A stretch of DNA of 64,000 nucleotides. It comes from Prorocentrum cordatum (Eukaryota; Sar; Dinophyceae; Prorocentrales; Prorocentraceae). The notes beneath the pieces are model-generated. The model saw only the letters and a program-made list of their open reading frames with translations, was not told the DNA's origin and did not search any database. How positions within the stretch are numbered: the stretch's first letter is position 1; every line of letters starts with the position of its first letter. The position numbers and the translations under genes were made by a program. The stretch spans positions 1,150,663 through 1,214,662 of the forward strand of contig CAUYUJ010004002.1 of assembly GCA_963575745.1 (NCBI GenBank). The letters are read 5' to 3'. Shown piece by piece: positions 52,201 through 63,029 of this stretch.

Positions 52201-54055
52201 GGGCCTCTTAGGAGCCTCTTGGGGCCTCCTGGGAGCGTCTTGGGGCGAAAGGCTAGACTTTCGCGTTCGTGGTCCCCCTCTTGGGGCCGTCTTGGGGCCC
52301 TCTTGGGCCGTCTTAGGCGCCTCTTGGGCCGTCTTGGGGCCCTCTTGGGCCGTTTTGGGGGCCTCTTGGGAGCTTCTTGGGCCGTCTTGGGGCGGTCTTG
52401 GGGGCCTCTTGGACCGTCTTCAACGCCGTGAAAGCCGAAAAGCCGTGTATGCTACAAATGCACGTTTCCCTAAACGGAAAACAATGATTTTGGCCTCCTG
52501 GTGGCCTCTTGGAACGCCTCTTGGGGGCCTCTTGGGGCTTCTTGGGGGGCTCTTGGAGCCTCCTGGGAACGTCTTGGGGCGAAAGGCTAGGCTTTTCGAT
52601 TCGTGGTCCCCCTCTCGGGGTCGTCTTGGGGCTCTCTTAGGCCGTCTTGGGCGCCTCTTGGGCCATCTTGGGCCGTTTTGGGGGCCTCTTGGGAGCCTCT
52701 TGGGCCGTCGTGGTGCGGTTTGGGGGGCCTTTTGGGCTGTCGCCGACGCCGTGGAGGCCGAAAAGTCGCGTATGCTCAAAATGCATATTTCCCTAAGGAA
52801 AATCAAGGATGTTGGCCTCTTGGGGCCTTGGGCGCCTCTGGGGGCCTCTTGGAGGACGTCTTGGGGCTGTCTTGGGCGGTCTTGGAGCGCTCTTGGGCCG
52901 TCTTGGAGGTATCTTGGGACTTTTTGGGCGCCTCTGACGGTCCAACAAGCGCCCAAGAGGCCTCCAAAACGCCCGAGCGGCCACTAACACTCATCCCCCC
53001 GCCCCTCCCCCCTCCCCTGGACCCCTCCCTAGAGGGCTTCGCCCAAACACAACGTCATCACTAGTACCTCGCTCTTTCCGTTACCTGGGCCGGCACGGGA
53101 ACGGAAAGAGCGGACCAGGAACTTGCCCGAGAGGGCTCACAGCACCCTTCGCTGTCTGTTGGGAGCCCTGGTGCCCAAATACTTTTACGTTGCCTCTGGT
53201 TCCTGGAAGCCTTGGTGTTGAGAGTTGTGTACGTCACCGCGCTCTGAGGAGCCTCGGTGTTCAGAGCTTGTTGCGTCACCGCTCGCTGTGGGGAACCATG
53301 GTGTTCCTTAGCGTCTCTGGGGCTTCTTGGGAATCGATAGGGGGCCCTTTCTGACAGTTTTGGGACTCTTGGGCCGTCTTTGGGCCAGCCCAGTCCCTAC
53401 ACCCAAGCAGCCCAAACCTCATACCGCCTCTTCGGGCCCGCTTGGGGGCCTCTTGGGGCCCTCTTGGGGCTCTCTTGGGGCGTCTGGGGGCCCTCTTGGG
53501 ACGTCTTGGGGCCCTCTTGGACCGTTTTCGGCCCCTCTGGGGGGCCTCAACCCCAAACACCTTCAACCACCTTAGGGAAATCAATGTTTTGGGCCTCCTG
53601 AGGCCCTCTCGGGGGCCCCTCTCCTGAAGCCCCAAACACCTTCCAAAACTACAGAACAATCAACATGTTTTGCCTCTGGGTGCCCTCTCGGGAGCCCTCT
53701 GGACAGCCTCTGGAGCCGTCTCGAGAGTCTCTTGGACCGCCTGGAGGCCATCTGAAGCTCTCTTGGGGCCGTCGTGGGGCCCTCTGAAGCCGTTTTGGGG
53801 CCCTCTTGGGCCGTCTTTGGGCCCTCTGGCCGGTTCAGCCGAATGAATAAAAAGAAGCAAGACATGGGAGCCGCCCGGGAGCCGCTTCACTGGGAAACGG
53901 CCCCCCGAGCCGCTTCACTCGAAAAATAAATAAAGGAAACGGCCCCCCGGCGGCCATTAGATCCAATGTCTCCGGGCTTGCCCCCTCCCACGGACCCCCT
54001 ACAAGGGCTTCGCCCCAATCGCAACGTCTCTCGCTCGTACCTCGCTCTTTCCGTC
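49276..54055 (+). repeat. ~1.26-kb higher-order tandem repeat
   Basis: A boundary sequence (ACCTGG(C/G)CCGGCAC then ACGGAAAGAGCG) occurs at about 49278, 50535, 51818 and 53085, with a diverged copy at 54056. Each unit contains 45-50 bp sub-repeats with TTACGTCACC and GGAGCCTTGGTG, long blocks of CTTGGGGCC words, and ends with CCCCTGGACCC, AAGGGGCTTCGCCC and ACAACGTCATCGCTCGTACC. The long frames here are repeat artefacts. No gene recognised. Confidence 0.85.
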
Positions 54056-55244
54056 ACCTGCTCGGCGCAGGGGCGGAAAACGCGTGTGCTTTGTGAGGGC
54101 GCGAGGTTGCTGGTCTTGGAGTCGTGCTGGTGTCAAAGGCTGTGGCACGACATACAAAAATCTAGCAACGAATCTTGCGAATTGCATTACTGGGCCCTCC
54201 TGGGGGTCCTTTTGGGGCTCTTGTGGGCCGTATTGGGGCCCTCTTGTGCCTTCCTGGGGCCCTCTTGGGCCGTCTCTTGGGCCGTCTCTTGGGCCGTCTC
54301 TTGGGCAGTCTTGGGGCCCTCTTGGGGACATCCTGTGGCACTCTTGGGTCTCCTTTGGGAACCGATTGGGGCCCTCAGGGGTTCTTAGGCTTCTTGGGAC
54401 ACTTGCGCCGTCTCTGGGCCCACTTGGGGACCTCTTGGGCCGTCTGGGGTTCGATCTTAGGGGGTCTCTTGCGCCATCCTGGACGCTCTTCAAACCAAAG
54501 AAGCGAATGTGCTAAACATGTACCTTGACAAACCTGAAGAAAAACAAGGCTTTGGGCCTCCGGCGGCCCTCTCAGGCTAGTTTGAAGGCCGTTTTGGGGC
54601 TCTTGGGCCGTCTTGGGGCCAGCCCAGTCCCTACACCCAAGCAGCCCAGTCCCCACACCGCCTCTTCGGGCCCCCTTGGGAGTCTGTTGTGAGCCTCTTG
54701 GGGCTCTCTTGGGTCTCTCTTGGGGCCGTCTTGGGGCCCTCTCGGGCTGTTTGGGGGCCCTCTTGGGCCGTCTGGAGGCCCTCTTGGACCGTTCTCGGCT
54801 TCTTTGAGGGGCCTCTGGGGCTGTCTTGGGACGAGCTCTTCGGCCGTCTTGGGACGATCCGTGTAGCTAGCCTCTTGGGCCGTTTTGGACCGTTCTTGGA
54901 CCGAAAAGTCAAGAACCCCAAGCACCTGCAAACAACTATAGAATGATCAATGTGTTTTGCCTCTGGGGGCCCTCTCGGGAGACGGCCTCTGGAGCCGTCT
55001 TGAGGCTCTCTTGGACCGTCTGGAGGCCATCTGAGGCTCTCTTAGGACCGCCTTGGTGCCCTCTTGGGCCGTTTAGGAGCCCTCTGGGGGCGTCTTGGGG
55101 CCCTTGGGCCGCGTCATTTGAACAAATACTAGCACACGTGCCATGGGAGCCGCCCGGGAGCCGCTTCACTCGAACAAATACGAAGAAATAAGCCATAGGA
55201 GCCGCCCAGGAGCCGCTTCAATCGGAAAAGTGCAAAGACAGCTT
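54056..55244 (+). repeat. Diverged continuation of the repeat region, left flank of LINE copy 2
   Basis: CTTGGGGCC blocks (54190-55100), then repeated GAGCCGC(C/T)(C/T) and GGGAGCCGCTTCACTCG modules (also at 53870-53930). No gene recognised. The sequence CCTCCTGGACCCC then TTAAGGGCTTCG on the far side of LINE copy 2 (62080) is the continuation of this repeat. Confidence 0.7.
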
Positions 55245-55261
55245 GTCATTACCATTCAACT
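55245..55261. repeat. Target-site duplication of LINE copy 2, 3' side
   Basis: GTCATTACCATTCAACT, identical to 62048-62064. It directly abuts the poly(A) tail (T run on the plus strand, one T shared). Confidence 0.95.
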
Positions 55262-55736
55262 TTTTTTTTTTTTTACCTCGCGTCGACCACGGTGGCTGGA
55301 TGCCTCGACAACTTCGCATGGCCACTGCCCCCGGACATGGAGGGAAGCCGGGCTGCGTGGGCAGCCGACCACCAAAGAATACGGAGACGCGATCAGGCAC
55401 GTGGCAGGGACAGCGAAAGAGCACCCGAGACAATTATTGCCCGGGGGCCAGGGCGGAAATGTTACTTAAGACCGGGTTTTTCGAAGGCACGAGAAGGAGG
55501 GGGAGGAGGAGGCGGAGAGGAGGAGGAGGAGAAGGAAGGAGAGCACTGAGCAAAGCCCTGAGGGTCATCGCCAGCCGACTCCTGTGAGTCTGGGCGCCCC
55601 GCTGACCAGAAGAAGGCGTGCTCCCAAGGTGTCGCGCTCATTGGCGAGTCAGTACATTACACGCGGGAAGAAATGTGATGGGCAGCGACCACGGACGACA
55701 ACGACGAGGAGCGGAGGAGAGGAGGGGGGAACTAAC
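55262..55736 (-). other. 3' untranslated region and poly(A) tail of LINE copy 2
   Basis: Sequence between the stop of the correct ORF2 frame and the target duplication. Contains a GGA-rich run and ends in A14 on the minus strand (55274-55261). No polyadenylation hexamer AATAAA is evident. Confidence 0.85.
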
Positions 55737-58700
55737 TCAGCTTTGCCACACTGCGGCCACGAGCGATGCGAGGCGAGGATGCGCAGCACAAGCTTCCCTA
55801 GCGTACTGCCACATGGCCTCCCACGCGTTGGAGGTGGCCCCGTGGCGCGCCGCTGTGGATGCCGCGTAAACGCAATACACCGCCAGGGCACGGCGAGCGA
55901 TAGCGCTCGCCGTGTCTTCGGAAAAACGGGGGGAGAGGAGCAGAAAGTGAGACAAGCGCTCGCCGGGTGGAGGGGCAGTCAGCGCCAGCTGCCTGCGCCC
56001 GAACTCCGCGACCCTGGAGCAGTGGATGTAGTGCTCGACGCTGTCCTCCCCGTGTCCGCATGCAAACGCGCAAGGCGCTGGCCTCTGCATGCGGCGCCCT
56101 GTAGTCCAGCCGTTGCACATGACGCGGTAGACCGATGCCCACACCCGCGGGGGCACCAGCGGCGCCAGGCCGCGGAGCGCGAGCGTCGCGCGCTCCAAGC
56201 GCGAGCGTCGCGCGCTCCAAGCGGCGCCCACGGAGCACCGGGAGTTGGAGACGAGAAAGGCAGCGGTCGAGGTGGCGGACGGCGCCCTGCGGGCGCGGGT
56301 CCGCCAATATAATCCGACACCGCTTCTGCCATTCAGACCTCGGCGCTGGTTCCGGCGCGTCGCCCTGAACCAATGCCTCGACCGACACTCTGGCTGCTGC
56401 TGCCTTGTGTTCCAGATGGCCGCGCGCGTTTGTGAGGTTCGTGAAGAAATTCTGGCCGTACCAGCCGCTCCAGGCAACCAAACGATCCAAATGATCAGAA
56501 TCCAGTCGGAGTGCGTCCAAAAAACGAGAACGACGACGTACCTGAAGTCCTCCATGAGCTGTGTTCTCCCATCGATATACCCGGCACTTGGCCGCGATCG
56601 CCACGGATGCTGCGTCGACCAATTCCGCGTGAAACCCCAAGGACCGCAAGCTCCGGAGCGCCGCTGGGGTAGTCCAGCAGCGGGGGCCGGGGAAGAGGAG
56701 GACGCATGCCTGCTGCTCCACAACGTCCCAATTGGACGGCAACTGGTCCAGCTGCAGGAGGAAGGAGAGCACGGGGAAGATGTAGGTGCGGTAAGCCAAG
56801 AGGGTCAGCATCATTCCGCAGCCGATGCCCCGCCACACCTTGGCCCGGGAAATGAACTTGTCCAAAGCCTTTGTCCACGAATGTTCACCGCGTTCCGGAC
56901 CGACGACGAAGCCCAAGTAAGTTGCGTACCGGCGGATGGTGAAGTCGCTCCACGTGGGCGCGGCCACTTGGAGACGCTCTCTCACGCGGTCGGTTGATTC
57001 CAGTGCCAATGGAACCCAAACCGTTTTTCCGTGGTGTAGTCGCAGCCCCGACAGTCGCTCGTACTCGTCGAAGGTGTGCTCAAGAATGGAAGCGTCCCCC
57101 GTCCCGCGAACCAGGCCGAAGGCCAGGTCGTCGGCGTAGGCGCGAGGAACGGCGTCTGGGATGAGGCGCGGGAGCCTCCGCAAAAGAACATCCGAAAGCA
57201 CGGCGAAGAGGAGCGGGGAGAGGGGGCAGCCCTGGCGGACCCCCGCGGTGAGCTCGAAGCCGTCGAAAGTGGACCCGCCGTGCGCGATGCGGCACCTGTT
57301 GTTCCGATACAGCGCTTGGATGAAATGCGCGCACCATGGCGGCCAACCCCGGGCCGCGATGACATCAAGAAGGAACTCCTGGCTGACGCTCGGGAAGGCC
57401 GCCTCGAAATCGAAGAAGACCATGGCGGACGAGTCGTACTTAAGCGAGTGGTGGAGCATGAACTCTTCGACGTCCATGAGGTTTGCAAGCATCGAGCGCC
57501 CATGCAGGAACCCCCGCTGGCAATCGGAGACCCCGGGGGCAACGGTGGGCTCAATGTACATGCGGACCGCGCTGCATATAATTCTGTTGTCTGTATTCGT
57601 GATGTTCAAGGGCCGCATGTTCGAGGGGACATAGAACTCGATGCCGTCTCCAGTAATGCCTGATGGCTTCTTGGGGAGGAAGACCATGGAGCTCTCATTG
57701 AACGAGTCCCAGTCCGAGTCCATCAGCGCCGCGCCACTGGGGCTGGCGATGGCCAGGAAGGCCTCGTACAGAGCTCTCGTCGCGAAGCCGCCTAAAGCAC
57801 GCCATGCGCGGAACGGGATCCCATCTGGTCCAGGAGAGCTGTTGCTCGTGTGCTGGACCGCCCGCTCGAAGGTCTCGAAGGGCACGGCGACGCCGGGCAC
57901 GCACTGGCGGTCTGCCAGCGAGGCGTGCGAGGCCTCGTCTGCAAGCCAGGTGCGGCGCAAGGTTGTGTCCGTTTCCCGTCTGCGGAAGACCCCAGACCAA
58001 TGGTCGCGCAGAACTCCTGCGAAGTGCTCTGGTGATGTGCTCACGTGGCCAGCGCTGTCACTGAGCGCGCAGTGGGAGCAGCCGCGGCCAGGAGACAAGC
58101 GTGTAAGAAGACGATGGTTCTGATGTCGCCGCCGCGCCGCCTGCGCATCAGAGAGGTCCTTCAAGTCGGCGTGGAGCCTGCCCAGCTCGTCGATGGCGTG
58201 ATCGCGAGCAAGGTCGGCAGCGTGAACTCGGACCAGCCGGAGGCGACGGCCAGGGCTCGTGTGGAAGTCGTAAGGGTTGCCCACGAGATCCTTCAAGATG
58301 GGATACCGCTGGATGCATTGGCTGACGCCGCCTGCCGAGCCCTTTTCTGAGGCGCGGAGGAATTTCATGGTGACCCCGGGGCGATCCTCGTGCGCAAGCG
58401 GGCCCGGCGGACCCGAAGCCTCGAAGCCGAAGTTCTTGGCGGCCTCGCGCATGGCCCGCTTGAGTAGCACGAGCCGCCGTGGAGGCGAGGCGGAAGGTTC
58501 GCTGTCCAGCATCTCCTGCCACGCGAGCGCCACTCTGCGCGGCCATTCGGGGTGATCCAATGTGAGGTCCGATATCGGGGCGCATGAGTCGGGTTCCCGC
58601 TGCGGCAGTGAACGCCGAAAGCTGACGGCTCTATGTCGAGATAGCTCTGACTGCCACTCCAATGCAGCGCAAGTTAGCTTCCGATCAAAGCCTTCCACCA

Positions 58701-59841
58701 CGGCCTGATTACAGTAAATGCGGTCCAGGCGCGATCGGGACGAAGGCGAAGCATGCGTCATGTCGGGTTGGTGGAGCTCGTGGAGGCCATGAGGAAGTCC
58801 CAAATGTCGGTGCCAACTTGCCTCTTCCCCGCGATCCCGCCCACCCGTGACGGCAGCGGTGGAGGTGCAGCGTCTGTCGCAAACGTCCGCAACATAGTTG
58901 AAGTCTCCTCCGAGGATCGTGAGAACCTGGTCCCTGGAAGCGATGTGCCGCGAAAGCCGCCGTCGGAGAGCGTCTCGGAGTTCGGGGAAAGATGGGGGGC
59001 GGCCCAGGTGAGACAGCCCTGCAGCCTCGATGTCTTCTGGGGAGGCGGCAGCACCAGTGTGGAAGTATACGACAACAACGTCCAGATTGCCACTGGGGCC
59101 TCGCAGATGTAGTACTGCAGCACGACCCGGGAGAATGATCTGCCAGTGAGGGTTCGCCGCAAACTGCTTGAGGAAGGAGTTCTTGATCGTCGCCCCCACT
59201 CCTGCCCTGGCGGGCGTGGGGCCTGGTGACCACCAAGATGTGCAAGCATCGGGGTTTCTCCACACCTCATTGCCTCCATTGGACCCGTGCGTCTCGGTCC
59301 AGAGGCCGATATCGTGGGTGGCCATCAACTTCCTCACGTAGGTCGCCTTCCGGCGATGACGGCCGGGGTCCGCGGCGAAGAGGGCCTGGGTGTTCCATGT
59401 GATGACGGAGACATCGCCGAGGTACGGGCTGTGGGCGAGCGAAGGCTGACCTCTGGGTGCGCGAGTGCGTGGAGGCAGCGCTGCAGGGAGCGCACTGGGG
59501 CGCAGCGCGCGCCGAAATGCGTTCTGAAGCCGAATCTGGACCGGAACGTCCGTCATGGAGTCGTCGGGCAGCTGATCCATAGAGGTAGAAACATGATGAA
59601 AAAGATGAAGAAGTGCAAGTGCAGGTAGCTGAGTAGATGTACGCCGAGAACGTTGAGAAGAAGGTGACGAAGAACAAGACGACGTGATATGCCCACTCAT
59701 GCTGTAGGGAGCGCGGCGCTGGGAGCCCGGGCCGGCACTAGCCGGTTGGAGCTCGAAGGCGACGTCCACGAGCCAACATGAGGTACCCTTGCAATCAAAA
59801 ATCTGAATTCCATAGCTCGTCGAAGGCGCTGGGGAGGTCAC
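55737..59841 (-). pseudogene. LINE copy 2 ORF2 (endonuclease / reverse transcriptase), frameshifted near C-terminus
   Basis: One frame runs from 59841 (GTG; first ATG about 47 codons later) to 55798. Endonuclease: VITWNTQAL, IGLWTETHG, LTILGGDFNYV, RLDRIYCN and SRHRAVSF. Reverse transcriptase: SNMRPLNITNTDNRI, VFFDFEAAFPSV, GVRQGCPLSPLLF and YADDLAFG at about 57130. The conserved C-terminal zinc finger (CNGW then CAFACGHGEDSVEHYIHC) and the end are in the next frame, 56250 to 55737. The switch is explained by a perfect 22-bp tandem duplication at 56177-56220. An in-frame protein would be about 1366 residues. Everything upstream looks intact. Confidence 0.9.
56177..56220. repeat. Perfect 22-bp tandem duplication inside LINE copy 2 ORF2
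   Basis: Units 56177-56198 and 56199-56220 are identical. Since 22 is not a multiple of three it shifts the frame by one; the peptide RRLERATLAL encoded by the first unit is encoded again in the second frame. Confidence 0.9.
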
Positions 59842-61964
59842 GCGGCGGCGGGGGAGGCAGCCCCCTGCCCCCCCCGCCGCCTGTTTCCCGGCAGGGTGCG
59901 AGAGTCCTGGACGTCGTTGGACACCCTGATGGCCAAGAAGTCCACGCCGACCTGGAGCACCTGACCATGCAACGAGCGATACACCTGCTGGACATCTTCC
60001 TGTGAGTGTAGGTACACGCGTGCGCGGCCAGGATGAGCGCTAGCGTCCCGAGAAGCAAGATGGACCCACTGTCCTGGCCGTGGCACCTGACCTGGGGGGG
60101 CCGCGGAGAGCGCCAGGCCCGTGGCAGCACAGACGTGAGACAGGAGCTGATTGATGACCACGCTTCCGTTGTCCCCGGTTTCCCCGGCGACGGTGATCTC
60201 CGCGATGTTGTCACACATGGTGGAGCTGCGACCGCCGCGCCCCCGCTGGCGACGGGAGGCAGCGAGGGCGAGAGCAGTAGCGGATGGAAATGCCCAGGGA
60301 CGGCCGCCATAGCTGCTGGCCTTGTGCTTAATGTTCGTGATCGCGTGGTTCTCATCCTCCTGGAGGCCCCTGTCGAGCAACGCGGTCCACGACTCCACGG
60401 AGGCCGACGTGAAGACGAGCACCCTGTCGGATGAGAGGAAGATCGCTTGTGAGCACAACGGCCACGCACGGACCAGTCCCAGCGGGCTGTTGCACTCCAC
60501 CACGAGGGCGTCTGGAGACGTGTACAGCTCCTTGTGCCCAAGGTACATCTGCTCAGTCAGCACGGTCCTCCGCAGGAAGCGCATGGCGAGCATGGAACCC
60601 GCCTCGGAAAGAGAGCTCGGTAGAATGATCTCCACGCACACGCGCGGGACCTCCGGAGTGCTGCCCCAACTTCTGGAGGTATGCCGGCAGAGGAAAGAAA
60701 CACCATGGTTGGTGACCTCGGGGCTGAGCATCTTGATCATGAAGTTCGGGAAGAGCTGAGTCGGGACGTCGACCCAAAAAGAGTTCACCGCGGGGAGCTG
60801 GAGCAGCGGGGCCAAGGGGGAGAAGACGGTCGGTGACGATCGGTGTCCTGCCGTGGTGATGGTGAAGCTCGCGAGGCCCTGCCGTACATGCCGGGGAGCG
60901 GACCTTCCTGGGAGGATGTACTCCACAGGCTGCAGGATGATATCCACGGCACGGACCAACGAGATGTACAGCGGCTTCTCGCCGAGGAGCGGGTGCCACC
61001 AGAGGTCGAAAAGCTTGGCCGGAGAGTCGACACCAGGAAAATGGGGGATCGGAACCAGAAGCGAAAGTCGCTGAGGGCGAAGTGCTGGATCGGGCTGTCG
61101 GAGTAGACCGGCAAGGATCCTCTGGAGCGCATTGGTGTCCACCGGTGCCCAAGCCAAGATCTGTTGCCCCCCCATCTTCTCCAGGGCCCGCGTGTCGCCC
61201 TTCTCCAAGAGTGTGGCCAATTCGCGGTGCTGCTCCAGTATGACCGAATGGTCCGTGGTAGTGTTGCTGAGGAGCTGGGACCACTGCGTGGCTAAGGTGG
61301 CGTCTGCGCATGTTGGGATGGCGCGGGCTGCCTGTAGCGCAGACGCTCCCAACTCTTTCCATCGTGGGAGCTCGGAGGGACGGAGACGGCGACGCTCGCG
61401 CAAAACCTCGTCCAACTGCTCCGCGCACCGCGCGCCAGCGGTCGCGAAGTGAGCAGCGGCCGCCTCCGCGCTCGCTCTCCCAGCCGGGTCCCAATCGGCA
61501 GCCTGACCGAGGGAGCACAGGATGGTAGCCGTCCGCGTGCGACTTGCGATGCCCTGCTCGGTAGGCGCGGGGCCGTCGAGTGGGCCGAAACCCAAGACAT
61601 TCCATGGGTTGGCGGAGACGGGGTTGTAGGCTAGTTTCAGCAGAATGGCGCGGAGGGCCTCCCAGGTGGAGGGAATCTTGATGGGGAGATTCTGCAGGTC
61701 CTGCGGCAGCGTCATGTTGGCGGCCTGCACCAGCCCAAAATGCTGCGCCATTTCATCATCCATGAATTCCGCGAGCCATGCGTCCGGAAGAGGGCCGTGG
61801 CCTGGTAGTCCAGGAGGGGGTTGCACGGCAAGGTTCGCAGCAGCCTGGGTGAGGCCCGTCGCGTCGTCGTCGCCGGAGGCGCCACCATGTGCGGCGCAGA
61901 AAGCCAAGCCCGGCAGCGCCTCGCCCTGCACCCCATGGCGGAGGCAAACCTGGCACGGCGCCAT
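59838..61964 (-). CDS. LINE copy 2 ORF1 protein (708 aa)
   Basis: ATG at 61964 is the first ATG after the 5' junction. Residues 4-26 have CQVC and, 15 residues later, CAAH, a C-x2-C-x15-C-x2-H zinc-finger-like motif. The middle is rich in Leu/Ala helices; residues about 300-480 contain aromatic and Pro-rich strands (LFDLWWHPLLG, LFPNFMIKML). The C-terminus is basic and Arg/Gly-rich (RRRGGQG). No sequence similarity to copy 1 ORF1 is apparent. By position it should be the RNA-binding partner of ORF2. The stop TGA at 59838 overlaps the first possible ORF2 codon in a GTGA. Confidence 0.75.
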   Translation of the reverse strand: MAPCQVCLRHGVQGEALPGLAFCAAHGGASGDDDATGLTQAAANLAVQPPPGLPGHGPLPDAWLAEFMDDEMAQHFGLVQAANMTLPQDLQNLPIKIPSTWEALRAILLKLAYNPVSANPWNVLGFGPLDGPAPTEQGIASRTRTATILCSLGQAADWDPAGRASAEAAAAHFATAGARCAEQLDEVLRERRRLRPSELPRWKELGASALQAARAIPTCADATLATQWSQLLSNTTTDHSVILEQHRELATLLEKGDTRALEKMGGQQILAWAPVDTNALQRILAGLLRQPDPALRPQRLSLLVPIPHFPGVDSPAKLFDLWWHPLLGEKPLYISLVRAVDIILQPVEYILPGRSAPRHVRQGLASFTITTAGHRSSPTVFSPLAPLLQLPAVNSFWVDVPTQLFPNFMIKMLSPEVTNHGVSFLCRHTSRSWGSTPEVPRVCVEIILPSSLSEAGSMLAMRFLRRTVLTEQMYLGHKELYTSPDALVVECNSPLGLVRAWPLCSQAIFLSSDRVLVFTSASVESWTALLDRGLQEDENHAITNIKHKASSYGGRPWAFPSATALALAASRRQRGRGGRSSTMCDNIAEITVAGETGDNGSVVINQLLSHVCAATGLALSAAPPGQVPRPGQWVHLASRDASAHPGRARVYLHSQEDVQQVYRSLHGQVLQVGVDFLAIRVSNDVQDSRTLPGNRRRGGQGAASPAAA

Positions 61965-62025
61965 GGCAGAGGGAAGGTCGGGAGTGCAACTGGGAACTAA
62001 ACTTTTAAGACGACTGTGCGCGGCT

Positions 62026-62047
62026 CTTGAGCCCTGTGCTTGAGCCA
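62026..62047 (-). other. Tandem truncated DinoSL relicts at 5' end of LINE copy 2
   Basis: The minus strand starts TGGCTCAAG (62047-62039), which equals the last nine bases of the dinoflagellate leader, and repeats GGGCTCAAG (62034-62026) 13 bases later. The first relict begins exactly at the target-duplication boundary, so it is the first sequence of the integrated cDNA. The first ATG downstream is the ORF1 start. Confidence 0.7.
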
Positions 62048-62064
62048 GTCATTACCATTCAACT
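62048..62064. repeat. Target-site duplication of LINE copy 2, 5' side
   Basis: GTCATTACCATTCAACT, 17 of 17 identical to 55245-55261, immediately adjacent to the truncated spliced-leader relict. Confidence 0.95.
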
Positions 62065-62119
62065 GCGCACGCATCACCCCTCCTGGACCCCTTCCTTAAG
62101 GGCTTCGGCGGAAATCGGC

Positions 62120-62250
62120 CGGCTAGCGAGCCTCCGATAAGAAATCGGAACCCAAATCAAAACCCGAATCGGAACCCCAAGTCGAATCGAATCGAAATCG
62201 GAAGCAACCGAAATCGAATCGAATCGAATCGGAGGAATCGAAACGAGCTC
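62120..62250 (+). repeat. GAATC pentamer repeat
   Basis: CGAATCGAATCGAAATCGG and similar words repeat with 5-6 base period. Confidence 0.85.
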
Positions 62251-62357
62251 TGTTGGGAGGGGGGGCTGCGAGGGCCCGCGCCGATCGACAGAACAATGCG
62301 TACGAGAACGATCACCGAAATGCGCGGTTCCCCCCCAGTCCGTAGGCGACCCGAGGA

Positions 62358-62660
<303 letters not shown>

Positions 62661-62764
62661 TAGGTGCGCTCGCGTCAACATCTGACATCCTACCCCTCCC
62701 TCCCATCCCACCGAATCGGGCTTCGCATCTGACCCTGTTACCTAAGAGGGAAAGGTGGAGGACG

Positions 62765-62892
62765 ACGGCGCGATGAAAACGAAGACGACGACGACGACGA
62801 AGACGACGACGACGACGACAACCACGACGACGACGACGACGACGGCGGCGACGACGACGACGACGACGATGAGGACGACCGGCGACGAAGAC
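62765..62892. repeat. (GAC)n trinucleotide microsatellite
   Basis: ACGACGACG with AAG and GGC interruptions. Confidence 0.9.
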
Positions 62893-63029
62893 GGGACGCC
62901 GCCCAAAAGGGGGGGGGGGCTTTCTGCGGCCCCAAAAATCAACGAATCGACACCGGATGTGTAATCACCTCCAATGTTTTTGCCGGGGATCATTTTCTAG
63001 ATTTGGGGCTTCTTAAAAAGGATCGAAAA

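Larger units (their letters stand above)
55262..62047 (-). mobile_element. LINE copy 2, full-length (about 6.8 kb) with TSD, poly(A) and SL relicts
   Basis: On the minus strand: 5' junction with truncated spliced-leader relicts (62047-62026), 83-base leader, ORF1 (61964-59838), ORF2 (from 59841, to 55737 after a frameshift), a ~460-base 3' UTR with a GGA-rich tract near 55490-55545, and a poly(A) tail of 14 (plus-strand T run 55261-55274). Perfect 17-bp target duplications flank it. This is the hallmark of target-primed reverse transcription. It differs from copy 1 in ORF1 type and lacks an obvious RNase H domain, so it belongs to another LINE lineage. Confidence 0.95.

Noticed and set aside
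49276-55100. Numerous Gly/Leu/Trp-rich or Arg/Pro-rich frames
   Set aside because: Direct translation of CTTGGGGCC words in GC-rich higher-order repeats; no domain or consistent frame between repeat units.
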